From Schumannella sp. 10F1B-5-1 (GTDB taxonomy: Bacteria > Actinomycetota > Actinomycetes > Actinomycetales > Microbacteriaceae): a DNA stretch of 36,099 bases. A program made the position numbers and the translations under genes. The stretch is from contig NZ_VHQH01000038.1 of NCBI RefSeq assembly GCF_006517535.1, forward strand, positions 335,204-371,302, read 5' to 3'. Shown in pieces: positions 24,592-33,228 of the stretch (within the stretch, counting starts at the first letter, position 1; every line of letters starts with the position of its first letter). The notes below the pieces were generated by a model. The model was not told the DNA's origin and ran no database searches. It saw nothing but the letters and a program-made list of their open reading frames with translations.

Positions 24592-25620
24592 GTGATCGGA
24601 GACCGTCCCGCCGACCTGACCGCCGCATCCCGCCCGCTCGTGATCGGGCATCGCGGGGCGAGCGGCTACCGCCCCGAGCACACCGAGTCGGCCTATCGCC
24701 TCGCGTTCGAGCAGGGGGCGGATGCGGTGGAACCCGATCTCGTCGCGACCCGCGACGGCGTGCTCGTGATCCGCCACGAGAACGAGATCTCGGGCACGAC
24801 CGACGTGGCCCGACGCCCCGAGTTCGCCGACCGCCGCGCCACCAAGGTCATCGACGGGCAGAAGTTGACCGGCTGGTTCACCGAGGACTTCGACTGGGAC
24901 GAGCTGGCCACCCTGCGCGCCGTCGAGCGGCTGCCGAAGGTGCGGCCGGCTTCGGCCGGCCACGACGGCGCCGAGCCGATGCTGCGGCTCGTCGATCTGC
25001 TCCGTCTCGTCGACGAGTGCCAGGAGGTCGCCGGGCGGATGCTGCGCCTGGTCGCCGAGATCAAGCACGCGCACTACTTCGCCTCGATCGGCCTGCCGCT
25101 CGACGAGCTGTTCGCGCTCGAGATCGCCGGCTGGGACGCGGCGGCCGATCGGCTGATCGTCGAGTCGTTCGAGCAGAGCGTGCTGACGAAGGTGCGCGAG
25201 CGCGGCGTGCCCGGCCGCATCGTCTACCTGATCGAGGCCGACGGTGCCGCCCCCGACCTGGTCGCCCGCGACGGCGTCAACGCGCTGAGCTACGCGGCGC
25301 AGATCGGACCGCGCGGGCTGCCGGCGCTCGTCGGTCAGGTCGATGGCGTGAGCCTGGCGAAGAGCCTCGTGATCACCTCGGAGGACGACGAGGTCGAGTC
25401 CACCGGCGCGGTCGAGCGCATCAGCGCCTCGGGCCTCGACGTCTTCACTTGGACGCTGCGGGCGGAGAACCGCTTCCTCACCCGTGCGGCTCGTCTCGGC
25501 GGCGGCAAGGAGGCGGTCGGCGACTGGCGCACCGAGTTCCGCGCCATCTACGACACCGGCGTCGCGGGCGTGTTCGCCGACCAGCCCGACCTCGCGGTCG
25601 CGGTGCGCGACGAGGTCTGA
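24592..25620 (+). CDS. Glycerophosphodiester phosphodiesterase (GDPD family)
   Basis: 342 aa from a probably leaderless GTG. The catalytic start is VIGHRGASGYRPEHTESAY, with general-acid/base His in HRGA, metal ligands in AVEPDLVATRDGVLVIRHENEISGTTD, and a GDPD end GVFADQPDLA. It hydrolyses glycerophosphodiesters to an alcohol and glycerol-3-phosphate, which GlpD can oxidise. No signal peptide is visible, so it would act in the cytosol. The length and the long loop after the HEN motif fit the larger GlpQ-like members. Confidence 0.92.
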   Translation: MIGDRPADLTAASRPLVIGHRGASGYRPEHTESAYRLAFEQGADAVEPDLVATRDGVLVIRHENEISGTTDVARRPEFADRRATKVIDGQKLTGWFTEDFDWDELATLRAVERLPKVRPASAGHDGAEPMLRLVDLLRLVDECQEVAGRMLRLVAEIKHAHYFASIGLPLDELFALEIAGWDAAADRLIVESFEQSVLTKVRERGVPGRIVYLIEADGAAPDLVARDGVNALSYAAQIGPRGLPALVGQVDGVSLAKSLVITSEDDEVESTGAVERISASGLDVFTWTLRAENRFLTRAARLGGGKEAVGDWRTEFRAIYDTGVAGVFADQPDLAVAVRDEV

Positions 25621-25649
25621 GCCCGCCCGACCGCGTCGGCGGTCGCACC

Positions 25650-25655
25650 TAGAAT
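25650..25655 (+). promoter_or_regulatory. -10 element of pcrA
   Basis: TAGAAT, then 9 nt, then ATG 25665. This implies a leader of only a few nt at most. Confidence 0.5.
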
Positions 25656-25664
25656 CGTCGGGAC

Positions 25665-28046
25665 ATGAGCTTCGTCCTCGACGGCTTCGAGCCGGACCAC
25701 CCGACCACCGACCGCGCGGCCGCCGTCGACGACCGCCTGCTCGCCGGGCTCAACCCGCAGCAGCGCGAGGCCGTGCTCTATCGCGGGCGCGCCCTGCTCA
25801 TCGTGGCGGGCGCCGGCTCGGGCAAGACGAGCGTGCTCACCCGCCGCATCGCCGGGCTGCTCGACACCCGCGAGGCGTGGCCGAGCCAGATCCTCGCGAT
25901 CACGTTCACCAACAAGGCCGCCGCCGAGATGCGGGAGCGCATCCACGGTCTCGTCGGCGACGCCTCGCAGGGCATGTGGATCTCGACCTTCCACTCCGCG
26001 TGCGTGCGCATCCTGCGTCGTCAGGCCGAGGCCTTCGGGCTCTCGCCGAGCTTCACGATCTACGACTCCGCCGACAGCCGGGCGCTCATCAAGCGCATCC
26101 TCAAGGAGCTCGAGGCCGACACCCTCGGCCTGACCGTGTCGAGCGTCGCCGGCCGCATCTCGAAGCTCAAGAACGAGCTGACGGATGTCGAGAGCTTCGC
26201 CCGCAACGCGAACATCGACGACCCCAAGGAGTCGGCGTTCCTCGAGGTGTTCCGCCGCTACAGCGAGGGACTCGCCCGCGCCAAGGCCTTCGACTTCGAC
26301 GACCTGATCGCGCAGACGGTCTATCTCTTCCGCGCCTTCCCCGAGGTCGCCGCGCTCTACCAGCGCCGGTTCCGCTACGTGCTCGTCGACGAGTACCAGG
26401 ACACGAACCACGCCCAGTACGCGCTGATCCGCGAGCTCGTGCGCGCCGTCAAGCCGCACAACGTGCCCGCCGACACCCGCACGCGTCTCAAGCCCGACGG
26501 CTCGATCGCACCGGCATCGCTCACGGTCGTCGGCGACTCCGACCAGTCGATCTACGCCTTCCGCGGCGCCGACATCCGCAACATCGTCGAGTTCGAGCGC
26601 GACTTCCCCGAGGCGAAGACGATCCTGCTCGAGCAGAACTACCGCTCGACGCAGAACATCCTCGACGCCGCCAACGCCGTCATCGCCAACAACTTCGACC
26701 GCACCGCGAAGAACCTCTTCACGACCGTCGGCGCGGGCGACAAGATCACCGGCTACACCGGCTACTCCGCGCACGACGAGGCGCAGTTCGTCGCCGACGA
26801 GATCGACAAGCTGCGCAGCGCCGGCACCTCGCTCGACGATGTCGCCGTCTTCGTGCGCACCAACTCGCAGACGCGACCGCTCGAAGAGATCTTCATCCGG
26901 TCGGCGCTGCCGTACCGCATCCCGGGCGGCACCAAGTTCTTCGAGCGGGCCGAGATCAAGGATGCGATGGCGTACCTGATCCAGGTCGTCAACCCCGCCG
27001 ATGACCTCGCGCTGCGCCGCATCCTGAACGTGCCCCGCCGCGGCATCGGCCCGGCGACCGAGGCGACGCTGCAGGCGCACGCCGACCGCGAGGGCGTGCC
27101 GCTGCGGGATGCGCTCCGCGACGTCGAGCAGCTCGGGCTCGGGCCCAAGGTGACCGGAGCGATCCGCACGCTCGTCGACCTGCTCGACGAGGCATCCGGG
27201 CAGGCGCTCACGGCCGCGCCCGCCGACATCTTCGCGCTGCTCATGGAGCGCACCGGCTACGTCACCGGGCTGCGGGCCACGCAGGACGCGCAGGACGAGG
27301 CGCGCGCCGAGAACCTCGAGGAGCTGCTGGCGCAGACCAAGGAGTTCCGCAAGCAGAACCCCGAGGGCACCCTCATCGAGTTCCTGACCAACGTCGCGCT
27401 GCTCGCCGCCGCCGACGAGATCGACGACACCGACGGCTCGGTGTCGATCATGACGCTGCACACGGCCAAGGGCCTCGAGTACGACACGGTCTTCCTCACC
27501 GGCATCGAGGAGGGCCTGCTGCCCCACCAGATGTCGGCCGGCGAGCCCGGGGGAGTGCAGGAGGAGCGCCGGCTGTTCTACGTCGGCGTCACCCGCGCCA
27601 AGCGCCGCCTGTTCTTCTCGCTCGCCATGCAGCGCGCCCAGTTCGGCGACACCACCGTCGCGCTGCCGAGCCGCTACCTGCAGGAGGTGCCGGCCGAGCT
27701 GATCGAGTGGCGCCAGTCGCCCGGCTTCGCCAACTCGCGCGGCGGAACCCAGCCGCGTGCCCTCAACGCGCGCCGCGGCGGCTCCGACCGCTTCAGCTAC
27801 GGCTCCTCGCTGCCGCCCGCGCCGAACCGCGAGAAGCGCGAGTGGGCGAACGCCGTGACCAACAAGGTGCGCGACAACGGCGACCTGACGCTCGCGACCG
27901 GCGACCGCATCCGCCACGCCGACTTCGGCGAGGGGCGCGTCACCGGCGTCACCGGGCAGGGCGCCAAGTCGATCGCCGAGGTCATGTTCGACACGGCCGG
28001 CCGCAAGAAGCTGCTGATCAAGATCGCCCCGATCGAGAAGCTGTGA
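25665..28046 (+). CDS. pcrA: ATP-dependent DNA helicase PcrA/UvrD
   Basis: 793 aa. Superfamily 1A helicase: Q-motif LNPQQREAVLYRGRALLI, Walker A AGAGSGKT (48-55), motif Ia AITFTNKAAAEMRER, Walker B VLVDEYQDTN, motif III VVGDSDQSIYAFRGAD, motif IV LEQNYRST, motif V TLHTAKGLEYDTVFLTG, motif VI VGVTRAKRRL. It unwinds DNA 3' to 5' in nucleotide-excision repair and removes RecA or RNA polymerase. The C-terminus (HADFGEGRVTGVTGQG...LLIKIAPIEKL) is the Tudor-like RNA-polymerase-binding domain. A short insert between the Walker B region and motif III (KPHNVPADTRTRLKPDGSIAP) looks actinobacteria-specific. Confidence 0.96.
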   Translation: MSFVLDGFEPDHPTTDRAAAVDDRLLAGLNPQQREAVLYRGRALLIVAGAGSGKTSVLTRRIAGLLDTREAWPSQILAITFTNKAAAEMRERIHGLVGDASQGMWISTFHSACVRILRRQAEAFGLSPSFTIYDSADSRALIKRILKELEADTLGLTVSSVAGRISKLKNELTDVESFARNANIDDPKESAFLEVFRRYSEGLARAKAFDFDDLIAQTVYLFRAFPEVAALYQRRFRYVLVDEYQDTNHAQYALIRELVRAVKPHNVPADTRTRLKPDGSIAPASLTVVGDSDQSIYAFRGADIRNIVEFERDFPEAKTILLEQNYRSTQNILDAANAVIANNFDRTAKNLFTTVGAGDKITGYTGYSAHDEAQFVADEIDKLRSAGTSLDDVAVFVRTNSQTRPLEEIFIRSALPYRIPGGTKFFERAEIKDAMAYLIQVVNPADDLALRRILNVPRRGIGPATEATLQAHADREGVPLRDALRDVEQLGLGPKVTGAIRTLVDLLDEASGQALTAAPADIFALLMERTGYVTGLRATQDAQDEARAENLEELLAQTKEFRKQNPEGTLIEFLTNVALLAAADEIDDTDGSVSIMTLHTAKGLEYDTVFLTGIEEGLLPHQMSAGEPGGVQEERRLFYVGVTRAKRRLFFSLAMQRAQFGDTTVALPSRYLQEVPAELIEWRQSPGFANSRGGTQPRALNARRGGSDRFSYGSSLPPAPNREKREWANAVTNKVRDNGDLTLATGDRIRHADFGEGRVTGVTGQGAKSIAEVMFDTAGRKKLLIKIAPIEKL

Positions 28047-28140
28047 TGCGCCGGGCGGGGGTGCCGGCACGCGCTCGATCGCGGGGGTCGGCGACGTCTG
28101 TCGCACGAAGAGGGGCCGCGGCGGGATGCGCGGCGCCGGT

Positions 28141-28146
28141 TAGGGT
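28141..28146 (+). promoter_or_regulatory. -10 element of a leaderless promoter (ADP-ribosyltransferase-like gene)
   Basis: TAGGGT, then GAGCGC, then ATG 28153: exact TANNNT-N6-ATG. The gene therefore has its own promoter and is not just pcrA read-through. Confidence 0.6.
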
Positions 28147-28152
28147 GAGCGC

Positions 28153-28650
28153 ATGAGTTCGACGCCTCCGCCGATCGAGCAGCTGCTGCCGATCATCCAG
28201 AAGCTGCCGCAGTTCGCCGGCATCGTCTGGCGCGGCGCGCCCGAGGGGCTCGGCGGTCCGATCGTCGCGGCCCAGCCGTTCTCGACCTCGCTCGACGCCC
28301 GCGTCGCGAGTGAGAACTTCAGTGCGCCCGTGCTGCTCGCGATCGTCACGCTGACCGGTCGCGAGATCGGCGTGCTGTCGGCGAACCCCGACGAGCAGGA
28401 GGTCGTGATGCTGCCCGGCACCGGACTGGCCCCGCTCACGGGTGTCGGCCAGCAGGGCGGCGTGACCATGCAGCTCGTCGGGCAGCTCGGCATCGGCGAG
28501 GCGCAGGGCGTGGCCCAGCCGTTCCCCGAGCGCGCCGACCTGGCCGCCGCCGTCGGCTCCGCGCTCACCGGCGGGCTCGAGGCCCCGACGTTCCACGTCA
28601 CCAGCCCCGGGCGCTTCTCCGGGCCGATCGCGGCCCAGGCGCGGGGCTAG
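28153..28650 (+). CDS. Putative R-S-E type mono-ADP-ribosyltransferase, cytosolic
   Basis: 165 aa. I recognise the full arginine-ADP-ribosyltransferase signature in order and spacing: Arg27 in IVWRGAPEG; STS at 44-46 in QPFSTSLDARVASENF; the central strands PVLLAIVTLTGREIGVLSANP; and the catalytic ExE as Glu81-Gln82-Glu83 in DEQEVVMLPGTGLAPL. The ADPrib_exo_Tox/ART families have the same VLL-I...G..I..LS..P.E.EV-LLP-GT progression. Only 26 residues precede Arg27, so it is a bare catalytic core without the usual helical N-terminal domain. There is no signal peptide, so the target should be inside the cell or the protein is injected by an unseen route. The substrate and any antidote are unknown; no macrodomain or ADP-ribosylglycohydrolase is adjacent. 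Motif assignment is by eye. Confidence 0.75.
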   Translation: MSSTPPPIEQLLPIIQKLPQFAGIVWRGAPEGLGGPIVAAQPFSTSLDARVASENFSAPVLLAIVTLTGREIGVLSANPDEQEVVMLPGTGLAPLTGVGQQGGVTMQLVGQLGIGEAQGVAQPFPERADLAAAVGSALTGGLEAPTFHVTSPGRFSGPIAAQARG

Positions 28651-28716
28651 TCGACCCGCGGGTCGGCTGCATCGCCGATTCGCGGATCACCCTGACCTCG
28701 GACGTGATATCCGCGC

Positions 28717-29967
28717 TCAGTCGAGCGCGACATCCGCCGCCGGATCGACCGCGGCACCGCGTCGACGGCGCGCCACGGTCGCGACGACCAGCAGCACGAC
28801 GGCGATCAGCAGCAGCGTGCCCGCGCCGATCCCCACCCCCGCGGCGACCCCGACGAGCGCGCTCAGCCCGCCCACGATCACGCCGCTGCCCGCGCGGAAG
28901 CCGTTGGCGGCCATCCCGAACGCGCCGATGAAGGCGCCGCGGCGACCCTCGGGCGCGGCGAGCTGCACGACCGTCTGTGCCGTGGATGCCGAAACCAGGT
29001 TGCCGAGACCCGCCAGCACGAGCGCCGCGAGCGACAGCACGAAGCTCTGCGACAGCGAGAACACGACGAGCCCGAGCCCGAACAGCGCGGCCGCGACGAT
29101 CGCCAGGCGCGTGCTGGCCTTGATGCGCCCGAGCGCCTCCATGCCGAGTCCGCCGGTGACGGCGCCGGTCGACATGGCGATGAGCAGGAGGATGTAGCCG
29201 GGCCCCTCGTCCTGCCCCAGCATCCGCCCGAAGTCGGGCAGCAGCGGCAGCAGCGCGGTGCCGATGAACAGGCCCACGGCGCCCTGCAGCACCATCATCA
29301 GCAGGATCGCCGGGTAGCGCGGCACCTCGCCGAGCACGCCCAGCACATCCCGCACGCGCAGCCGTGGCGGGGTGACGCGATCGGTCAGATGCCCCGTGAT
29401 CGGCGAGATCAGCAGGTAGACGAAGAACGGCACGTAGAGCACGACGTTGAGCGCCATGCCCCAGACCGGGCCGACCAGGAACAGCAGAGCCGCTCCGAGC
29501 GCCGGGCCCACGAGCATCCCGAGGTTGAGGCCCGTGGCCATGAGGCGCACGCCGCTCGGCAGGTGCTCGGGGCCGACGATGTCATAGAGCATGAGCTGGT
29601 CGGCGGGGTTCCAGAACGCGCCCGAGAGGCCGTGCAGCAGCAGCAGGATGACGCAGTGCCAGGGCTGCAGCGTGCCCGTGCCGATCAGCACCGCCCACGC
29701 CACCGACACGAGCGCGAACAGCACGCACGAGGCCTGGATGATGCGGCGGCAGTCGAAGCGGTCGGCGAGATGGCCGAACGGGATCGCGCCGATCAGGAAC
29801 GGCACCCAGTGGCTGATCGTGGCGAAGCCCGCGAGCACCGGCGACTGGAACTTCTGCCACATCACGAAGTAGGTGATCGCGTGCTCGACGTGGTCGCCCG
29901 CCATGAGCAGGAAGCCGCCGATCAGGTAGCCGCGGTACCAGGGCGCGCGAAGGGCGGCGAATCTCAC
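28717..29967 (-). CDS. MFS transporter
   Basis: 416 aa from GTG 29967, supported by TACGCT 6 nt upstream on the minus strand; a longer frame to 30261 runs through the promoter and is rejected. About 12 predicted membrane helices with the MFS loop FLIGAIPFGHLADRFDCRRII between helices 2 and 3, and GAFWNPADQLMLYDIVGPEHLPSGVRL in the region typical of the MFS_3/enterobactin-exporter-like group. Substrate unknown. The short interval between it and the ADP-ribosyltransferase-like gene holds a 14-bp palindrome CGACCCGCGGGTCG (28652-28665) that may terminate the latter. Confidence 0.9.
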   Translation of the reverse strand: MRFAALRAPWYRGYLIGGFLLMAGDHVEHAITYFVMWQKFQSPVLAGFATISHWVPFLIGAIPFGHLADRFDCRRIIQASCVLFALVSVAWAVLIGTGTLQPWHCVILLLLHGLSGAFWNPADQLMLYDIVGPEHLPSGVRLMATGLNLGMLVGPALGAALLFLVGPVWGMALNVVLYVPFFVYLLISPITGHLTDRVTPPRLRVRDVLGVLGEVPRYPAILLMMVLQGAVGLFIGTALLPLLPDFGRMLGQDEGPGYILLLIAMSTGAVTGGLGMEALGRIKASTRLAIVAAALFGLGLVVFSLSQSFVLSLAALVLAGLGNLVSASTAQTVVQLAAPEGRRGAFIGAFGMAANGFRAGSGVIVGGLSALVGVAAGVGIGAGTLLLIAVVLLVVATVARRRRGAAVDPAADVALD

Positions 29968-29973
29968 CGCGCC

Positions 29974-29979
29974 AGCGTA
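29974..29979 (-). promoter_or_regulatory. -10 element of a leaderless promoter (MFS gene)
   Basis: Minus strand TACGCT, then GGCGCG, then GTG: exact TANNNT-N6-GTG. Confidence 0.6.
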
Positions 29980-30105
29980 GGGGGTGGCCGGGGTGCCCTG
30001 CCGATGCCCGCGACCGCGCCCGTCGTCCGAACCGTCGTCGGCCCCGCCGCCGCGACCGCCCGACACGGGCAGAGCTCCCCATCGCCGCGGCGCGCGTCCC
30101 GGCGC

Positions 30106-30111
30106 TAAGGT
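30106..30111 (+). promoter_or_regulatory. Possible -10 element before the tandem paralogue pair
   Basis: TAAGGT, giving a leader of roughly 110 nt before 30227. The leader holds nothing I recognise apart from a CGCCGG-rich stretch. No -35 seen. Confidence 0.35.
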
Positions 30112-30226
30112 GAGCGAAACGCCGGTTCGCGACCTCGGGGGGAGCGCCGGCATCCACCACCGCGACCGGCGCAGCCCCGTGCCGACTCGCACGCACCGCA
30201 GAGCCCAGAACCCCAGGAGCACCCTC

Positions 30227-30607
30227 ATGGCCGGCACCCTCTTCACCCTCGGCGGCGACAACAGCGCCGCCTCGAACCTCGTCGCGCAGACCGTCTCGTC
30301 GCTCGGCTACGCCGCCGAGGTGCTGCCCAACGGCGCCCACCGCCTCAGCCGCGGCAACAAGACCAAGACCTTCTGGCTCGGCGCTCTCTCGGGCGACGAC
30401 TTCCACGTCGCCTTCGTCATCGCCTACGGCACCGACCCCTCGGGCAACCTCACCGTGCGCGTCGACCGCGACGGCGGCGCCAGCTTCCTCAAGGGCGGCG
30501 CGATCGGCGTCTCGAAGACCGACACCGCCTACGGCCAGCTCGTGGATGCGATCGGCGGCGCCGCCTCGAACGCCGGCATCTACGTCGGCTCGGGTCCCGC
30601 GGCCTGA
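30227..30607 (+). CDS. Uncharacterised small protein, first of a paralogous pair
   Basis: 126 aa from ATG 30227 with AGGAG 8 nt upstream. No signal peptide or membrane helix. Predicted order: a helix (AASNLVAQTVSSLGY), several beta strands (AAEVLPNGAHRLSRG, KTKTFWLGAL, DFHVAFVIAYGTDPSGNLTVRVDRD), then FLKGGAIGV and a C-terminal helix ending AGIYVG. I recognise no family. It shares the same blocks with the next gene: TLxGD, LG[YF], [ND]GxHR[LF]SRG, GTDxxGNLTxR, KGGxxGV and AGIY[VL]G. Confidence 0.8.
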   Translation: MAGTLFTLGGDNSAASNLVAQTVSSLGYAAEVLPNGAHRLSRGNKTKTFWLGALSGDDFHVAFVIAYGTDPSGNLTVRVDRDGGASFLKGGAIGVSKTDTAYGQLVDAIGGAASNAGIYVGSGPAA

Positions 30608-30638
30608 TCCGAACGCCTGTTACGGGGGAGCCGAGGCC

Positions 30639-31013
30639 ATGAGCTACACGGAGTTCACGCTCGCGGGCGACCACCAGCACGCGATGAACGTCGTCGGCAG
30701 CACGATCGTCGGCCTCGGCTTCCGCGCGCAGATCCAGCCCGACGGCGAGCACCGCTTCAGTCGCGGCGACCTGCAGAGCAGCGTCATGGTCGGCGGCATC
30801 GCCGGCAGCCGCTTCTACGTCGAGTTCGACGTGCTGTTCGGCACGGATGCCGCGGGCAACCTGACCGCGCGCATCCAGCGTGGCAGCCGCAGCCTGTTCA
30901 AGGGCGGCCGCCTCGGCGTCGGGCAGGCCGACGACGCGTTCGAGCAGATCGTGAACGCGGTCGGGGCCGCGACGACGCAGGCCGGCATCTACCTCGGCGC
31001 GACCGCGGAGTGA
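30639..31013 (+). CDS. Uncharacterised small protein, second of a paralogous pair
   Basis: 124 aa from ATG 30639; GGGGGAG lies about 10 nt upstream. It is clearly homologous to the preceding protein over its whole length (FTLAGD, GLGFRAQIQPDGEHRFSRG, LFGTDAAGNLTARIQR, LFKGGRLGVGQADDAFEQIVNAVG, AGIYLG) but diverged. It is 31 nt downstream, so cotranscribed. The pair may form a heterodimer, as tandem diverged paralogues often do; that is inference. The gene ends facing the MpaB-like gene. Confidence 0.8.
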   Translation: MSYTEFTLAGDHQHAMNVVGSTIVGLGFRAQIQPDGEHRFSRGDLQSSVMVGGIAGSRFYVEFDVLFGTDAAGNLTARIQRGSRSLFKGGRLGVGQADDAFEQIVNAVGAATTQAGIYLGATAE

Positions 31014-31044
31014 CGCGGCGCGGCGCCACGTCGTGCGGCGTCAC
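31010..31044 (+). terminator. Weak hairpin over two convergent stop codons
   Basis: GTGACGC (31010-31016) and GCGTCAC (31038-31044) form the outer arms. They include the stop codons of the paralogue gene and of the MpaB-like gene. Confidence 0.4.
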
Positions 31045-31802
31045 CCCGTGCGTTCGCGCTCGGTGTGACGCCGCAGCTGCGCGAGCAGCCGGCGCGACGG
31101 CAGCTCGCGCAGTCGCCGCGGGATGAGCGTCAGCAGCGTGCGCAGCGCCGCGAGCAGCACGGCCGCGCGCACCCGGTGCACCCGCAGTCCGTAGGCCTCG
31201 CGCACCGCAGGCGGCAGCAGCGCGGGGGTCAGGATGCGCACGAGCGGCATCGCCGTTCGACCCCACCAGGGCAGGGCGGTCGCGTGCAGCAGTTGCGCGG
31301 CGACGGCGCGGGCGTCGGCACCGACCTCGAGCGTCGGCAGCCGCGCATCCCAGTAGTCGTCGAAGGCGCGCCGATCGGCGGGCCACACGCCGGCCGGCAG
31401 CTGCAGCGCCGTCGCGAGCCGCTCGCTGCGCGCCACGACCTGCTCGGCCACCACCGGCGAGAGCGGACCGCGCAGCAGCGCGTGGGTGCGCATCCCGGTC
31501 CAGACCAGGGTCGCCGCGACCCAGAGCTGGTGCTCGGCGTCGACCGCGCCCGGCACGCCCGCGTGAGCCCGGTCGACGCCGCGCGCCGCGAGCCGCTCGA
31601 CCTCGTCGTCGCCCAGGGACACCGCGTAGACGTAGGCGAGCGTGTGCTCGAGCCGGCGCAGCGGATCGCGCGCGAAGGCGCTGTGCGCCGCGACCCCGCG
31701 CGCCACCACGGGGTCGGCGAGCTGCAGCAGGATCGCCGCGGCTCCGCCGAGCACGAGCCCGCCGTCGGCGGCGTACTCGGTCCAGTCGCGGGCGGGCTTC
31801 AC
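31041..31802 (-). CDS. Oxygenase MpaB family protein (DUF2236)
   Basis: 253 aa from GTG 31802, fixed by TACGAT 6 nt upstream; a longer frame to 32321 crosses the sucC operator and is rejected. All-helical DUF2236 pattern: [106 protein letters not shown]. The family includes MpaB and latex-clearing proteins, some of which bind heme b; conserved His and Arg residues in the first two segments are present here. The substrate is unknown. Single gene, divergent from sucCD. Confidence 0.88.
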   Translation of the reverse strand: MKPARDWTEYAADGGLVLGGAAAILLQLADPVVARGVAAHSAFARDPLRRLEHTLAYVYAVSLGDDEVERLAARGVDRAHAGVPGAVDAEHQLWVAATLVWTGMRTHALLRGPLSPVVAEQVVARSERLATALQLPAGVWPADRRAFDDYWDARLPTLEVGADARAVAAQLLHATALPWWGRTAMPLVRILTPALLPPAVREAYGLRVHRVRAAVLLAALRTLLTLIPRRLRELPSRRLLAQLRRHTERERTG

Positions 31803-31808
31803 GCGGCG

Positions 31809-31814
31809 ATCGTA
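31809..31814 (-). promoter_or_regulatory. -10 element of a leaderless promoter (MpaB-like gene)
   Basis: Minus strand TACGAT, then CGCCGC, then GTG: exact TANNNT-N6-GTG. Confidence 0.6.
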
Positions 31815-31930
31815 CGATCCGCGGCCGGGGCGGATGCCGTGCCCCGCTTGCACAGGCCCGGCTGCCGCTCGCGACGGCGGGTGGCCGCGCATCCTGAACG
31901 CCCTCGCACGAAGGCGCCCCACGGTCGCGC

Positions 31931-31936
31931 TAGGGT
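31931..31936 (+). promoter_or_regulatory. -10 element of sucCD
   Basis: TAGGGT, with transcription expected near 31943 and a leader of about 90 nt. No good -35. The palindromic operator begins just downstream. Confidence 0.5.
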
Positions 31937-31948
31937 TGATGCCGCCGA

Positions 31949-31984
31949 TATCTCTTGATGTCGAACTATCTCGGTGTCGAGATA
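31949..31984 (+). promoter_or_regulatory. Tandem operator in the sucCD leader
   Basis: 31967-31984 is a perfect palindrome TATCTCG-GTGT-CGAGATA. Directly upstream, 31949-31964 (TATCTCTTGATGTCGA) repeats its left half and centre with a 2-nt insertion. The pair starts about 6 nt after the predicted transcription start, a repressor position. I cannot name the regulator. Confidence 0.6.
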
Positions 31985-32031
31985 CCGGCGGTCCCCTCAC
32001 GACTCCGACGCGCAAGGAAGAAGCAGCCAGC

Positions 32032-33195
32032 GTGGATCTTTTCGAGTACCAGGCCCGTGACGTCTTCGAGAAGTACGGGGTTCCCGTACTCCCCGGCATC
32101 ATCGCCGACACCCCCGCCGAGGTCCGCGCGGCCGCCGAGAAGCTCGGCGGCGTGACGGTCGTCAAGGCGCAGGTCAAGACCGGAGGCCGCGGCAAGGCCG
32201 GCGGCGTCAAGGTCGCCAAGACGCCCGACGACGCCGAGGCCGCAGCCAACGACATCCTCGGCCTCGATATCAAGGGCCACGTCGTCAAGCGCGTCATGGT
32301 CGCCGCCGGCGCCGACATCAAGCAGGAGTTCTACTTCTCGGTGCTGCTCGACCGCGCCAACCGCTCCTACCTCTCGCTCGCCTCCTACGAGGGCGGCATG
32401 GAGATCGAGCAGCTCGCCGAGGAGCGCCCCGAGGCCCTCGCCCGCATCGAGGTCGACCCGGGCACCGGCATCACGCTCGAGAAGGCGACCGAGATCGCCG
32501 TCGCCGCGAAGTTCCCCGAGGAGCTCGTCGGCAAGGTCGCCCCCGTCATCGTGAAGCTCTACGAGGTCTACACCGGCGAGGACGCGACGCTCGTCGAGGT
32601 CAACCCGCTCGTGCTCACCGGCGCCGGCGACATCGTCGCCCTCGACGGCAAGGTCTCGCTCGACGAGAACGCCGGCTTCCGTCACCCCGAGCACGAGGAG
32701 CTCGAGGACAAGGACGCCGCCGACCCGCTCGAGGCGAAGGCGAAGCAGAACGACCTCAACTACGTGAAGCTCGACGGCCAGGTCGGCATCATCGGCAACG
32801 GCGCCGGGCTCGTCATGTCGACGCTGGATGTGGTGGCCTACGCGGGCGAGGCGCACGGCGGCGTGAAGCCGGCGAACTTCCTCGACATCGGCGGCGGCGC
32901 CTCGGCGACGGTCATGGCCAACGGCCTCGACGTCATCCTCGGCGACGCACAGGTCAAGAGCGTGTTCGTCAACGTCTTCGGTGGCATCACCTCGTGCGTG
33001 GCCGTGGCCGAGGGCATCGTCAAGGCGCTCGAGATCCTCGGCGACGCGGCGACCAAGCCGCTCGTCGTGCGACTCGACGGCAACCAGGTCGAGGAGGGAC
33101 GCGCGATCCTCGCGGCCGCCGCCCACCCGCTGGTCACGCTGGCCACCACGATGGACGACGGCGCCGACAAGGCCGCCGAGCTGGCCAACGCCTGA
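32032..33195 (+). CDS. sucC: Succinyl-CoA synthetase (ADP-forming) beta subunit
   Basis: 387 aa from GTG 32032 ([22 protein letters not shown]), the usual SucC length; a frame open to 31642 is rejected because it crosses the promoter. An ATP-grasp N-terminal domain ([54 protein letters not shown]) is followed by the CoA-ligase domain ([22 protein letters not shown]-like, [26 protein letters not shown]). With SucD it converts succinyl-CoA to succinate, making a nucleoside triphosphate, in the TCA cycle. AAGGAAG lies 11 nt upstream as a distant RBS. The leader holds a palindromic operator. Confidence 0.97.
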   Translation: MDLFEYQARDVFEKYGVPVLPGIIADTPAEVRAAAEKLGGVTVVKAQVKTGGRGKAGGVKVAKTPDDAEAAANDILGLDIKGHVVKRVMVAAGADIKQEFYFSVLLDRANRSYLSLASYEGGMEIEQLAEERPEALARIEVDPGTGITLEKATEIAVAAKFPEELVGKVAPVIVKLYEVYTGEDATLVEVNPLVLTGAGDIVALDGKVSLDENAGFRHPEHEELEDKDAADPLEAKAKQNDLNYVKLDGQVGIIGNGAGLVMSTLDVVAYAGEAHGGVKPANFLDIGGGASATVMANGLDVILGDAQVKSVFVNVFGGITSCVAVAEGIVKALEILGDAATKPLVVRLDGNQVEEGRAILAAAAHPLVTLATTMDDGADKAAELANA

Positions 33196-33228
33196 TCCGC
33201 CGACGAAGAGACTGAGAGAAGCAGAGAA

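Noticed and set aside
25548-28106. Minus-strand open frame of 852 codons opposite pcrA
   Set aside because: Shadow of the helicase reading frame; composition is repetitive and matches no family.
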